This document shows positions 23,116-35,237 of a DNA stretch of 64,000 nucleotides, in pieces; position 1 is the stretch's first letter; every line of letters starts with the position of its first letter. Position numbers and translations under genes: made by a program. Location: NCBI GenBank assembly GCA_018398815.1, contig CM031615.1, positions 56,234,715-56,298,714 of the forward strand, given 5' to 3'. Origin of the DNA: Conus ventricosus. Taxonomy: Eukaryota; Mollusca; Gastropoda; Neogastropoda; Conidae. A model generated the notes under the pieces. It was given only the letters and a program-made list of their open reading frames with translations, ran no database searches and had not been told where the DNA came from.

Positions 23116-26100
23116 AACGGGCCCTTTCCCTTTTCCGAAAGTTGGTGGGTGGGATTTTACGTTTTTGTGCAAAAAAGTTAAGCTTTCTTTTAAAACCCCC
23201 GGGAAACCCTCGGAAAAAAGTCTCATTCGAAAAACTGTATGGGGAATGGAGTCAAAACCCAAAATTTTTAACTGGGGGGAAAAAACCCCCCTAAAAAAAA
23301 AAGGGAAATTGAACCCCGAAACCCCCGGGCACAAAGCCCGGCGCCTCCCAAACGAGCAAACCGGCCCCCCCAAACGTTAAAAGTTACCAGGCTAAATTAG
23401 GGAAAATTTTTTTTTCTTTTTACAAAATTCTAAATTGGAAAAAGGGTTGCTAATTTTTGTTGTCACTTAACATTTTTAAATTTTTTGTCGTTTTTTTTTT
23501 TTCCATGTTGACAGGAAAAAAGGGGATTGAGGTAAAAACCAAAGTTGATCCAGAAACAAGGGGGGGAAAAAAGCCCTTTTTTTTTGGGCCCGGGACAATC
23601 AGGATGGGAAAAAAAATCACCTCCTTTAAATTTTCCGGGGTTTGCTGCGCAGGGGGCCCAGCGTGCGGGGAAACAAAAATTTTTGTGCGGGGATGTCTTT
23701 GGTTTTTTGGGAATTTTTTGTTGGTTCTTTTCCCCCCGCTTTTGAGGGAAAAAGCACACACAGCAAAATTAAAATAATTTTGAATTGTGGGAATTTTTAA
23801 ATTTTTTTAAATGGTGAGAGTACAGAAAAATTATGGAGGGGGGTGGGAAAACCGAGTTGCTGTCCCAAGGGGTGGGATGGGGGGGGGAAGACGGGGTTTA
23901 AAAGGGACAGAGCTGACCAACTTTTGTGACACTTGTCTGGTGCCAGAGCGGAAGGTTACCTTACAGCTGGTGGGGGGTTTTTACATTTCGGGCCACAAAG
24001 GGTTTCCTTTTGCGAATAAAAAAAAGACATAGTTTTAGTGAAAGGAAAAAACACAAAAAAATACATTTGCTTTTTGAATATCGCCTGTGTGTGTGAGAGT
24101 TTTGGGGAGTGGTGGGTGTGTGTGTTTGTGTGGTGTGGTTGGTGTGGTGTGTCTTCTGTCAGAAAGTTTTTAAAAAGATAGAAGAGGGTTGTACATGAAA
24201 AATTAAATTAAAAAAAGGAAAAATTGTAAACATGCAATCTCTCTCCCCTCCCCCTTTTCTTTCTCTTAAAAACAACACACAACACACACACACCCCACAC
24301 ACACACACACACACCCCAACACAACACACAAAAACCCCCCAAAAGCTCCCCCCCTCCCCTCCCCGCCCTTGAAATAAAAAGCAATTTAAAAAAAAAATTT
24401 AAAAAACCGAAAACACGGGCGAAATTTCTGCATTTTCTTTGGAAGCAGAAAATACACAAAAACAGCCAACCAACCCCAAAAAAAAAAAATTGGGCCCAGA
24501 AAACCTAAAGCAGTGTACTGTATAAATTATGTCGGCCATTGTTTAAAAAAGAAAAAAAAAAAACCGCCCCCTTCATTATGGTTTGCAGTCAAGGATTTGA
24601 AAAAACAAAATTCCCCCGCACAGAAAACAGAAAATTTTGGGGGACAGGGGGGGTTGGGCCTTTTGAGAGCCCCCTTGGGGGGAATTTTTTAAGGGTCAGG
24701 GGGATGCTCGTCAAAATTTGAGGGAGTTATTTACATGATTTTTGGGAGCAATACTTAAAGAAATGAATTATCAACGATAAAATGGGACCAATTCCAGTAT
24801 GACTGATATTTGGTTTTTTTGTTTTGTTTTAAAAATAGCAATATAAAATTTGGGCCATTGATGGAATTCAGGTGGAAGTGGCCCAGAGAGATCAATTTTT
24901 CCCTTTTTTTTTGAAAATGATAAATTAATTTAAAAAAAGTAAATATGCTGTTTGGAGTATTGTTATAGGGTCCAAAAAACCCAGTTTCATGGTCATGAAA
25001 TGGCGTTTTTGTGGTGGTCTATAAACACAAAATGTGGGATCACAAAACATTTCTGATTTTAACCCTCTGGCATTTTGAAAAAAGTTACCAAGAAACTTTC
25101 AGAAATTAAAAAAAAAATTTTCCCTGACTTTTTGAGCACTTATGGGAAGTTGGTTCCAAAAATTTGCACAAAACTTTCCTTTTATTTCCCCCCTAAGCCC
25201 CGGGGTACTTGATTCATGGTGGACTGTGCAAAACAGAACCCAATGGTATGAACAAAACCCCCAAAAAAGGCCTTCAGGAAAAGGGGCAGCCAGGTGAGCT
25301 GGAGAAGGGGGGGGGGGGGGGGGCGGGGGAAAATGTAAATGAACACGGGGATTTCCAATCAGGGGGCTTTTGGCAGGATGAAAATGTAAAACCAGTTTTT
25401 TTAAAGAATTATTAAAGGACATAATTTTTTTCAGTTGTTTTCAATTGTGTGTTGGGGTGGTTTGATCTTCGTTGTCCTTTTTTAAATGCATTACTCCCAA
25501 ACGCTTATTCTGATTCTGCTTAAAAGCAGCCCCCATTTTAAAAAAAAAAAATTTTAAATTTTTTTCATTTTTCCCCCCTCTCTTCTTCCCCTTCCCCCGT
25601 CTCCCCCCTCTCTCTCTTTTTCCCCCTCTCTCTCTCTTCTTATTTTCTCCCCCTTCTCCCCCCCTCTCTCTCCCCCTCTTCTCTTCCCCCCTCTTTTCTT
25701 CTCTCTTTTGGTGTGTGTGTGGGCTCGTCTCTATTTCATTTGAAATTTGAAAATTATTTACCCGTGTGTATTAAAATTTTTTTTTGGGCCCCCTCACTCC
25801 CTTCCTGGTTTTATTGTCCCTATTCACCATTTTTTTCCCTCCCCGTTTGAGGTGTGTTCTGCTTAGTTCAGTAAATTTTTTTCCCCTCCCCTTTTCAGTA
25901 TGTTGTGCTGTATTTTATCACTTTCTGGTTTTTTTCTTGTCTTTTCTTTTTGTTTTTTGGGACGTTGTCCACAAGGTCTCATTTTTACCTCTCTCCTTGT
26001 TTATTGTTTTACTAGGTCTTTGTCAAGCTGTTTTTTCTCTGCCATCAATGGTCCTTTTTTATCACCATTTTTTGTCGTCTCCCCCTTTCCTTTTAGTCTT

Positions 26101-26210
26101 TGAGGACCTAAAAAAATTATTTTTTTTATGTTTCACATTTGTCCGGGGGCATTGATCACCGTTTCTGACCTCCCTTTGTCAAAAACATCTTTCCCAGTGG
26201 GGCTAGGTTT

Positions 26211-29200
26211 CCCCCCGGGGGTTGCACCTTGTCGTTTGGGCGGGGGCTTGCGCCGGGGCCCGTGAAACCCCTTAAGGGGTTTTCTGGGGGGGGCCTCAAT
26301 ACTTGGAGATAGGCTGGTTTTTTTTAAACTGCTTCTAAAGGGGTTTGAAAAGCCAAGAAGCTGTCTGGCCAAGCATAAAAGGGGAAGGAGTTGATGCCCC
26401 GGTAGGGCTTCCCCTGTCAGATAGGCAAGGGTGAGGATCCTGGGCTAAGAGTTAAAAAACCCCTTTTTCCTTTTCTTGTTTTCCCCCTTTTATTTGGCCC
26501 TTTTTTTAATTTTTCGTCTTCCCCCCAGTTTTTTTTTCCACACTCCTTTTCTCTTGTGGGCTCCTTAAGATCCGCCCTGTTTGCCCTTTCGGTGTCGACC
26601 CGTGCGGAGGGGGAAAAAGATCCTGGGGATTGAGAGGGCCAAAACGCTCTCAAAAAACCCTCACTTTGGCTCGGACCTTCCTAACAGGGAATACACTTTG
26701 GCCCGGGTTTTTCAAAACCCCCCTTTTTTTGGGGGTGGGTTTAAACAGACAGTCCCCCCCCGGCCAAATAAAAAACCCCCGCAGTGCTCAGCCTCTGTTT
26801 CCCGGGGGTTGAGCATGAACAGGGGGGGGTAGGGTTGGTGGTTCTGTTTGTTTATATGCCCCTCCGAAACCCCGGAAGGAGTCAAGACATTGGTTTTTTT
26901 TGGCCCCCCCCCCTTAGTTGGACTCCAAGGGGTGGGGGGAAGGGGGAGATGAAAAAATCATAAATTTATTAAGGCTTTTCAAAAAAAAAATTCCCCCCCC
27001 GAAGAAAAAAGGGAACACCCTTTCCCCCAATTTTAGGGGGGTTTTGATACTGACAAATGATTCCCGAAAACGACGTTTTAAACCCGAAGACAGGTTTCTG
27101 GGGTTCCCGGCTCGTCATGGAAGGGACGGGCAGGGAAAAAACCCCCTTTTAGCTCGAGCCCTTTTGCTATCCAAAAGGTTTCAAGTAAAAAGGGGGTCCC
27201 CTTTGGGTCATCAAGGGTGGGGAAAGGGGTTTCGTTTTTTTCAAGTAAATCACAAAAAAAATCTGAACAGCTGCTAAAGGGCAACGAAAACTTGTGGACA
27301 GGGAGTCAGGGTATCCCCCCACAAACAATTGAATTTTCACAAAGGCGTGATTCCTGCGGGATTTTCGGTTATCAGGGGCGAAATTAAGAGGGGCTGGCGT
27401 CCCGGGGTTTTTGGGGGAGGTAGCAGCAACCCTGGCTCCCCGGGTATCAAATTGGGTTACCAAATTTTTCGGTTCAGCTGTATGTGCCGCCCCCATTGAG
27501 GGTTCATGCCAGAGGTTTGGCCATGTCAGGGACCGCTGTTTGGGCAGGGGTGTTGGTTTTGCTGCAAAACCCTGATGGGCCTTTATGATCCGGACATTGT
27601 GTAACTGCGGTGGGCATTCCCTCCCCCTTCCCCAAACTGCCCTTTGGATTCAAGAAATCTGATACAACGACAAAACAGAAAAGAAGATCTTTTTTTTGAA
27701 GCCCCGGAAAAAAGGGGTGGGAATCAACGCCGACGCTTTTCCTATGCTTCGGGTGTAAAAAAAATTCCCACGTTCCTATCGGTAAGTCTGCTGCCAGACT
27801 GACGATTTAATTTTCGAAGACACGCAAGGAAGAACTGCAACTCTGGGGAAGCAGGGCCACCCCCTTCCAACCCAAAATGAATGCCCCGGGGGGGCAAAAA
27901 ATTCCCCCCAACCCCCCGACTGCCCAGCAGTCTCAAAAATCTCTGCGGGCAGATTAAAAAAAAACCGCAATCCCCCCCGAATCCTTGTCCGTGCCCGGCG
28001 GGCAAGGGAGTTCAACCAGTGTGGAGAGGTGGGAGAGGAAGAACCTCCCCCGTCCCCAAACCCGACTCCTTCTCACCGTTGGCAAGCTGCCACGGGTCTG
28101 AAGCCATCACAGTCCAGGAAACTAAAACAAATTCACTCCTTGGACAGATTTGGGGAAAAATGCCCGATCTTCTCCTTTTCGCCTCGCACAGGGTTAGTAA
28201 AAATTTTCCCTTGGGTTATCCGGGAAAAATTCCAACTTCGGGGGCTACGCTTCGGTCAATCTTAAAACCCCCGTTGTGGCTCTTCGGGAAAACTCAAATT
28301 CAAAGCCAGAAGACCTTTATCTTCGGCTTTATATTCTTTCAAACCTGCAAACCATCCACGTTGGGAGTGGGGCGGTTTCCCTTTCTCTACCAAAACTTTG
28401 TTGTATGTCCGCGCTCGGGACCCCCCAGGTGTAGCTGCAGAGTCACTTCCACAAGACGTGACAATCTGTTCCCTTTTTTCCCCCCCTTCTGCCCCCGGTT
28501 TGTCGCAGGACCTTTGTAGTCTGTGGGAAACCTCGACCTTTTTTGCTTTGGGGACTTTAAGGGCACATCCTCTTTGGGGTAGTGTCATTTCGTCATCCAG
28601 AGGTCTGCTAAATGGGGATGTCCTTTCGGTTTTGGATTTGTGTTGTCTGAAGACGGTCCGCAATTCCCTCCCTCTTCCCAGGTTCACTTTCGTGTTTAGT
28701 TTTTGTCGGTTTTGGGAACCCTCGTGGCCCTGGACTATGAGTGTTTGCCCATGACGATCTGCAGGGAGTGACCTTTTCCCCGTCCTTCTACAACCGTAAT
28801 AACAAACACCTCTGTCTCTCACTTTTTAAATTAAAAGAAAGAAATGGGATCTATTGCAGCCCCTATTTCAAAAGGCTTTCCGGATGCTGATTTTCTTCAG
28901 AGTCCGGGACCCAAAATCCTGACAAACACTGTAAGAGGTGTTTAAATTTGTTTTCCCAGTGTCTTCCGAAAAACTTCAAATCCCAAAAACACCCGTTTGT
29001 TCAGACGCCAACAAATTTCCAAAGTTCGAAAGGGCTCAGCGTAGGTAAAACCAACGACCTTCGGGTCCCAACGCTGACCCCATCAAAAAACTCCGTCCCA
29101 AAATGAGAAATTTTTAAAATCAGTAAACGTCGGCCTGGAAAAAGTTTCTGCCCCCGGCTGACATCAAAATTTCCCAAAAAAAAGTGTGAACTCTTTAAAA

Positions 29201-30172
29201 GAAAAAAAGGGAAAAAAACCCCGTCCCGTAAACCATCTCAAGTTTTCGACTTTTAAATAAAGACAAAAAGCAGTTGCTAATCGCTTGCTTAAACCATTGA
29301 AAAAAACCCTCCTTTCTAACAACACCCTTTTTGTCAAAAAAAAACCCCCTAAAAAAAAAATCACCCGGGGAAATTTTTCGTCCACAACATGGAAACACAA
29401 TTTTCCTTTACTTTAAACAGTAAAATCGCCTTACTTTCTGCGCGTTTCCTTCCAGGAAGAAAAAATCATTAAACTGTTAAACATCTTCCGCAAGAAGCTG
29501 AACAAGCTACAGGAATACAACCAGTGTGGGGCAACATTTCTTTTCCCCCCCTGGCGGAAAGCCCTCATTTTTCCCCTCCCCCAAACCCGGAAAAGTCTTT
29601 CAAAACCTCAAAACCGTCCCCCTCTTTGACCCTGTTCTGTAAAAATTAGGAGAAAATGGTCAAAGCTAGGCCCTGTGGAAATCGAAAAACCCATGGCCTT
29701 TTGGGGGGAAAAAAAACAGTGGGTTTCCAAACATGGAACTGTTGACCCTTTTATTCTCTGGGAAATTTCATTTGGAAGCCTTTTGAACAAAAAAGCATGG
29801 CCACTTCTTTTTTTGGAGAGGGCTCGATACACTGGAATGGGGATCTTCATGATCTCCACATCTGGGTTTTTTGAGGTCATCTTCCCCTCTTTATTTAAAA
29901 AATTTTTTGGCAGAAAAGACATTTCAGTCCGGGTTGGGACACTCTCTCTGTGTCCACGAGAAGGGGTTTGGGGGGGTTCCCCCGGGGAGCATATGTTCCT
30001 GCCCCCTTTTTTGTAAAAACAACAAAAATTTTTCAATCAGTTCACAGGGTTAGACGCTCTTGTTTGTGGAGATTTTGCTGTCTACGCAATGGGAAACCGT
30101 CCCGAGTGTCCCCGCGCAGGGTCCAGCTTTGCGAGATAAAAAATGGTGGGCAGATGAAAAAGGGTTTCACCT
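26211..30172 (+). mobile_element. Second copy of the I/Nimb-like LINE, cut by scaffold gap
   Basis: Follows the copy at 3619-7440 almost word for word: leader (catactt-type words near 26300, gttgatgcccc at about 26390), ORF1 (about 27000-27700), endonuclease (about 28380-28760) and linker. It stops in the reverse transcriptase region at the N run, near the position matching about 7440 of copy one. The 5' end begins with a C-run and GGGGGTTGC followed by ACCTTGTCGT, so the ribozyme-like leader is present but too noisy to test. Orientation is the same. Copy two cannot be dated because the sequence quality is poor. Confidence 0.8.
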
Positions 30173-30272
30173 NNNNNNNNNNNNNNNNNNNNNNNNNNNN
30201 NNNNNNNNNNNNNNNNNNNNNNNNNNNNNNNNNNNNNNNNNNNNNNNNNNNNNNNNNNNNNNNNNNNNNNNN
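30173..30272. other. Assembly gap (100 N)
   Basis: Exactly 100 N. It ends the low-accuracy segment and truncates the second LINE copy. Confidence 1.
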
Positions 30273-30445
30273 CGGAACGGCAAAATATTTGTTAAGCAGT
30301 TTCATACTAATATGGGGAGATTCAAGTTCAGTAACAGAGTTATTGCTACTGGAACAGTTTGCCAACTGCACTTAAATTTGCTAAAAATACTAACGTTTTT
30401 AAGAATTTGCTGGATGAAGACTTGAAATTTAAAGTACAGTTTAGA
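30273..30445 (+). mobile_element. LINE C-terminal tail fragment
   Basis: Shifted frames give MGRFKFSNRVIAT, then LPTALKFAKNTNVFKNLLDED. This is the (F)SNRV..WNSLP...N.FK..LD signature that ends CR1/Jockey-type LINE polyproteins. A one-base shift after ACTGGAACAGTTTGCCAAC hides the WNSLP motif. The rest of the element lies in the gap or is lost. Confidence 0.65.
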
Positions 30446-31020
30446 AGCTTTGATGATAAGAAGGAAAATTTATATTGCATGCATTTTCAACCCTGTCATA
30501 AAAGTAAAATAACACGAGGGGACATTGAAAGGCTTAACGGCCTATGTATTGATTACGTCCCTACACACTACTAAAAGTATTGTTGCCTACACATATTGCA
30601 TTAAAACAAAATTTACTATAGAAAAAGAAAACCGTTGTTCAAGAAAAACATCCACGAATATTAGTTATGGACTTGAAAATCTAAAAAATAAACAAATTTA
30701 TGAGGGGGCATTAAACTAGGTACCTTCATATCCTGAGTCAAATGGTTGAAAGTGCATCGATCATTTTGACCTTCCGTTCTTCTGTTTTTCTACTTCAACA
30801 TTGTACACTTTTGAAAACTTTTCATATCCTCTGACAAAATCGTTAAGAATGTATTGATGACTTTGACTCATCTTTCATTTGTTTTTCTACTGCAGTGTTG
30901 TGCACTCCTGGTCATTTTCCTTCTAAAGATGACTGGACGGCTGGCTCCATATTGCCCCGGAGTAGCATCCCCTGATTCAGTACTGGTGTGTGCGACACTG
31001 TACAGTATGGTAGTATCACT
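30446..31020. other. AT-rich stretch, nothing recognised
   Basis: Two short related words, gaaaacttttcatatcctctgac-like and tcatatcctgagtcaaatgg-like, recur near 30735 and 30820, and tttgac(c/t) with cttctgtttttctac recurs around 30770 and 30880. This suggests a local duplication of about 100 bp. Confidence 0.4.
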
Positions 31021-31021
31021 G

Positions 31022-31143
31022 GTAGAGCTTTAGCCCGTTAGTGATATTGACACGTAGTGATTACGGGATGTCCCCGTCTGATTATCAGACGGGACATCCC
31101 GTAATCACTACGTGTCAATATCACTAACGGGCTAAAGCTCTAC
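31022..31143. repeat. Near-perfect palindrome, 60-bp arms, 1-base centre
   Basis: 31022-31082 is the reverse complement of 31084-31143 with a single extra C in the left arm. The centre is GTCTGAT-T-ATCAGAC at 31076-31090. The outer ends are GTAGAG and CTCTAC. It would form a 60-bp hairpin with almost no loop. Pieces of the arm (cacgtagt, gatat(a/t)gacacgtagt) recur at 38.7-39.0 and 40.2-40.5 kb. Confidence 0.9.
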
Positions 31144-33835
31144 GGAACACTAATCTACGTATCCAAACGACTATTACCCGACAGGGTGTGTCTATAGGTC
31201 TCCCAACAGTGTAGCTCAGAACAATGAAGATTTGATCTCAGACTTGAAGAATGCGTGTTCGAAGAACTTCTCACACGTGCTTATCTGTGGAGATTTCAAT
31301 CTGCCGGATGTTAAGTGGTCAGAAAACTGCGCTTGTGAAAGCCCCCTGGGCGCGTCATTTGTAGAAGGTTTTAGAGACTGTTTCTTGCACCAGCATGTAT
31401 TCGAGCCTACTCACCATACACCTGGTCAGACTGCAAACACTCTCGATTTAGTTCTTACGAATGAAGAGGTATGATTGGTGACATATGCTATGAGCAACCA
31501 CTCGGTAAGAGCCACCACTCAACATTGATGTTTGATTTGGACTGTTACACAAACCAGAGCAAAGTGAACCTCCAAGGTTTATACTTGAGAAAGCCAACAT
31601 GGAAGAGATTAAGAAGTGCATGGGGTCTGTAGACTGGAAATCAGCTCTCGAAAATACATCATGTGAAGAGGCTTGGTCAGTGTTTACCGGGAAGGTGAAA
31701 AACTGTATGGATGATTTCATTCCAAAAACTAGACCTGGCTCAGAAAAACAGAAGAAGCAACTGTGGATGAATGAAAAAGTGTTTGCAAAGGTCAAGAAGA
31801 AATATGTTGCCTTTAAGAGGTATATGGAAACAAGAGACGGTGGAGACTATCTGAGTATGCCAAGGCTAGAAATCAGGCAAAATGGGAGTGCGGAAGGCTG
31901 TCAGAGACCTTGAAAGAAAGATAGCGCAGGAATCAAGGGACAACCCAAAAGCTTTTTTCTCATATGCAAAGAGTAAGTTAAATACCAGATCTGGCGTTGC
32001 AGACTTAATTAGAGACGATGGCTCAGTGGCCAGCAGCAATAGTGAGAAAGCCGACTTACTGAACTCCTTCTTTTGTTCAGTGTTCACAGAGGAAGACACC
32101 GGTAATGTGCCAGAGTTTTAGAGAGAGGTTTTGAACAGCCACTTGAAAATGTGAACATCTCAGAAGATGAGGTGAGAAAGAAACTTCAGAAGTTGGTCCT
32201 GGCAAAGCTATGGGCCCAGATGGTGTCCCCCCATCTGTGCTGAAGGCGTGTGCAGAAGAATTGTCTGTTCCACTGGCCATCATCATGAACAGGTCTATCC
32301 AAGAGGGCGCCCTGCCCAGCGAGTGGAAAATAGCACATGTATCTCCTATTTTCAAGAAAGTGTGAAAAGACAACCCCCGGGAACTACAGACCTGTTAGCC
32401 TCACATGTGTGTGCTGCAGATTCTAGAATCCATTTTGCGTGATCACTTCATTGAGCACTTCAGGGCAAATAACCTGTTCAGTTCATGTCAGCATGGTTTC
32501 ATCAGTGGTCGCTCTTGTTCAACTAACCTGATAGCTGTCTTAGACTTGTGGACGAGAATACTTGAGGATGAGGGCGCTGTAGATGCCATATACCTTGATT
32601 TCGCGAAAGCGTTCGATACTGTACCACACGAACGATTACTGAAAAAAATGGAAGGATATGGTATCAAGGCCATCTACTTGCATGGTGAAAAACTTCCTTG
32701 TGGACGAAAACAGCGTGTTGTTCTCAACGGAACAGAGTCTTCGTGGGGGGACGTGCTCTCGGGCATTCCTCAGGGGAGCGTACTTGGCCCGTTTCTCTTC
32801 GTCTGCTTTGTGAACGATCTGCCTGAGGCCGTCCACTCAACTAGTTTCCTTTTCGCGGACGACACTAAACTGTTCGCCAAAGTCCCAGACAATGCTGATG
32901 TCCTGCAGGACGACCTTGATAGACTACAGCTCTGGTCCGATTTATGGCAGCTCCGCTTCAATGCGGGCAAGTGCAAAGTCATGCATATAGGCAAACAGAG
33001 TCAGCCAGCACAGTACAGTATGAGGTCAGGCACTGATGAGATCACTTTAGAGACTTGTGTAATTGAAAAAGACCTTGGTGTCAATGTAGACAACGAATTC
33101 AAATTCAGTGGTCATGTGAGCATTCAAGTTGATAAGGCGAATAGGCTGTTGGCACTGCTTCGGAGAGGCTTCACCGTGCTCGATTTTCTCTCATTACCAC
33201 TACTGTACAAATCAGTGATTCGCCCGCACCTGAGTACGGGAACGTTGTGTGGCACCTCGCTTGAAAGGTGATGAAGAACAGTTGGAGAAGGTGCAGCGTC
33301 GAGCTACCAAGCTGATTCCTGAGCTGGCCAGCATGGACTATGAGGACAGACTGAGGAGACTCAAACTGCCGAGCCTCTACTACAGGCGTGCTCGCGGGGA
33401 TATGATAGAGTGCTACAAGTACTTGAGGGGCACCTACGATGTCTCAAGTGATCTGCTTCCCCGCGACACGGACTCCACTACCAGAGGTCACAGCTTCAAG
33501 CTGAAGAAAACATTTGCGAGGCTGTCAGTGAGGAGAAACTTCTTTGCAGTAAGAGTGGTCAATGCTTGGAATGCTCTGCCTGAGGCGGTGGTGTTAGCAC
33601 CAAGCCTCAACAGTTTCAAGAACAGATTGGATGCAGTGTGGTCACAGCACATGTACTCTCAGGACTCGTCCTGGTTCGCCAACCCACCACGCATGCGCAC
33701 CACATTTAATGCAAGTTTGAGTGTGCAAGCACAAGAGGATGAAAGGAGAACGAAGATGAGGATCAACCGGCTGATAGGCAGATTGCCTGAACACAGCTGT
33801 AGCTGTAAAGTAAAGTAAGTAAGTAAAGATATCAC
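31144..33835 (+). mobile_element. CR1-like LINE, 5'-truncated, directly after the palindrome
   Basis: Carries the C-terminal half of the endonuclease and a nearly complete reverse transcriptase. The coding region ends with TAA at 33816-33818 and is followed only by a short GTAA/AAGT tail (about 33813-33830), so it has essentially no 3' untranslated region. No clear target duplication was found. The left edge is inferred from the end of the palindrome. Confidence 0.75.
31190..33818 (+). pseudogene. CR1-like LINE polyprotein (endonuclease-reverse transcriptase)
   Basis: Endonuclease remnants: GCVYRSPNS (about 31187), HVLICGDFNLPDVKWSE (about 31275-31325) and ANTLDLVLTNEE (31434-31470). Reverse transcriptase in one long frame 32405-33271: motif A YLDFAKAFDTVPH (about 32590-32630), motif B GIPQGSVLGPFLF (about 32762-32800) and motif C FADDTKLF (32852-32875), with the catalytic aspartate pair intact. 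The C-terminal part is 33249-33818, with VRRNFFAVRVVNAWNALPEA. Frame breaks at about 31475, 31880, 32120, 32360 and 33265 disrupt it. It is the best preserved reverse transcriptase in the window. The class copies its RNA at nicked chromosomal DNA in the nucleus. Confidence 0.8.
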
Positions 33836-33995
33836 TACAGTGTCATTCGCAAGACGATTTCCCTTCATAACTTGTACCTATACAACTATTGATGATTACC
33901 ACTACGATTTCCAGACACCGTCTTTATCGCTACGTCTCTATGTCACTCTATATCACTACGATTAAAAAAAAAGATGAAACAAATTACGAAAGAAT

Positions 33996-33997
33996 GT

Positions 33998-34058
<61 letters not shown>

Positions 34059-34060
34059 TG

Positions 34061-34110
<50 letters not shown>

Positions 34111-34161
34111 TGCGTGGTGTGTATGTGTGCGCGCGCGCACGCGCGCACGTGCACAATGTCA

Positions 34162-34243
<82 letters not shown>

Positions 34244-34302
34244 TGTCACCATATAGTATACGTAATACTGGTAAAATATTAGTTCATCTCTCTATCTCTC
34301 TA

Positions 34303-34365
<63 letters not shown>

Positions 34366-34426
34366 ATTTAATTTCTTTTTTTGCTACTGTTGGTATTGTT
34401 TTGAGGCATGACAGATACACATATAT

Positions 34427-34474
<48 letters not shown>

Positions 34475-34478
34475 CTCC

Positions 34479-34530
<52 letters not shown>

Positions 34531-34535
34531 CTCTG
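33996..34535. repeat. Compound (GT)n / (CT)n microsatellite block
   Basis: GT/GC-T array 33996-34150, CT arrays at about 34164-34241, 34287-34368 and 34431-34535, separated by short unique words. Frames through it are poly-(Ser-Leu), (Arg-Glu) or (Cys-Val) repeats. Confidence 0.95.
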
Positions 34536-35229
34536 TGAAGCGTGAAATTCACAGAATTCATTTTCCGGCCGAAAATCAATTTTCATAGTATGAAAATCGA
34601 TTTTCTGTGCAAATTACTTACCAATAGGCCCAACAATCAATAACCAGGTGCAAATTACGCCGGTAATCAATAACAGGTCCGACCAATCAATAATGGGCCG
34701 AAAATCAATTTTATGTGCAAACTATTTACCAAAATCAATGTTAGGTGTAATAATCAATAACCGGTCCCGCTAATCGATTATCAGACGTTATTTGCACCTG
34801 GTTATTCATTATTGGGCCATTGGTAAGTAATTTGCTTATAAAATTGATTTTCATACTATGAAAATTGATTTTCGGCCGGAAAGTGAATTGTGTGCATCTC
34901 ACGAAAATCGATTTTCATAGTACGAAAATCGATTTTATGTGCAAATTACTTACCAACAGACCCGATAATCAATACCCAGGTGCAAATTATGCCGGAAATT
35001 AACAACCGGCCCCGATAATCAATAACGGGCCAAAAATCAATTATATGTGCAAATTATTTACCAAAATCAATATTAGGTGTAAAAAATCAATAACCGGTTC
35101 GATAATCGATTATCAGGCGTTATTTGCACCTGGTTATTGATTATCGGGCCTATTGATCAATAATTTGCACATGAAAATAATTTTCATTCGATGACTTTCG
35201 GAAAGTGAATTTTTGCATTTCACGCTTCA
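34536..35229. mobile_element. MITE-like element with 8-bp TSD and nested inverted repeats
   Basis: Begins TGAAGCGTGAAAT (34536-34548) and ends ATTTCACGCTTCA (35217-35229), a 13-bp terminal inverted repeat. It is flanked on both sides by TCTCTCTG (34528-34535 and 35230-35237), an 8-bp duplication as made by hAT-class transposases, although the flank is CT-rich. Inside are two related units of about 330 bp (from about 34575 and 34905), each containing its own inverted repeats built from words such as gaaaatcgatttt, gtgcaaattacttacc, aatcaataaccagg and cgataatcgattatc. There is no coding capacity, so it would depend on a transposase elsewhere. Confidence 0.7.
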
Positions 35230-35237
35230 TCTCTCTG

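Larger units (their letters stand above)
20340..30172. other. Low-accuracy assembled segment
   Basis: From about 20340 to the N run at 30173 the text is full of homopolymer runs (aaaa, cccc, gggg, tttt). Where it can be compared with a clean relative (26211-30172 against 3619-7440), mixed words are replaced by homopolymers and many single bases are gained or lost. I read this as an unpolished contig end rather than biology. Reading frames, gene absence and repeat ages inside it should not be trusted. Between 20340 and 26211 I recognise only a dispersed-repeat fragment (22960-23115) and low-complexity CA, GT, C and CT tracts. Confidence 0.8.

Noticed and set aside
20340..26210. Many 60-150-residue frames rich in Phe/Lys/Gly/Pro
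   Set aside because: They sit in the low-accuracy segment and come from homopolymer runs. None shows a recognisable motif.
33889..34371. Frames of Ser-Leu, Arg-Glu, His-Thr or Cys-Val repeats (also at 12.2, 36.7, 38.4, 41.4, 61.8 and 63.2 kb)
   Set aside because: Translations of CT, GA, CA and GT microsatellites.
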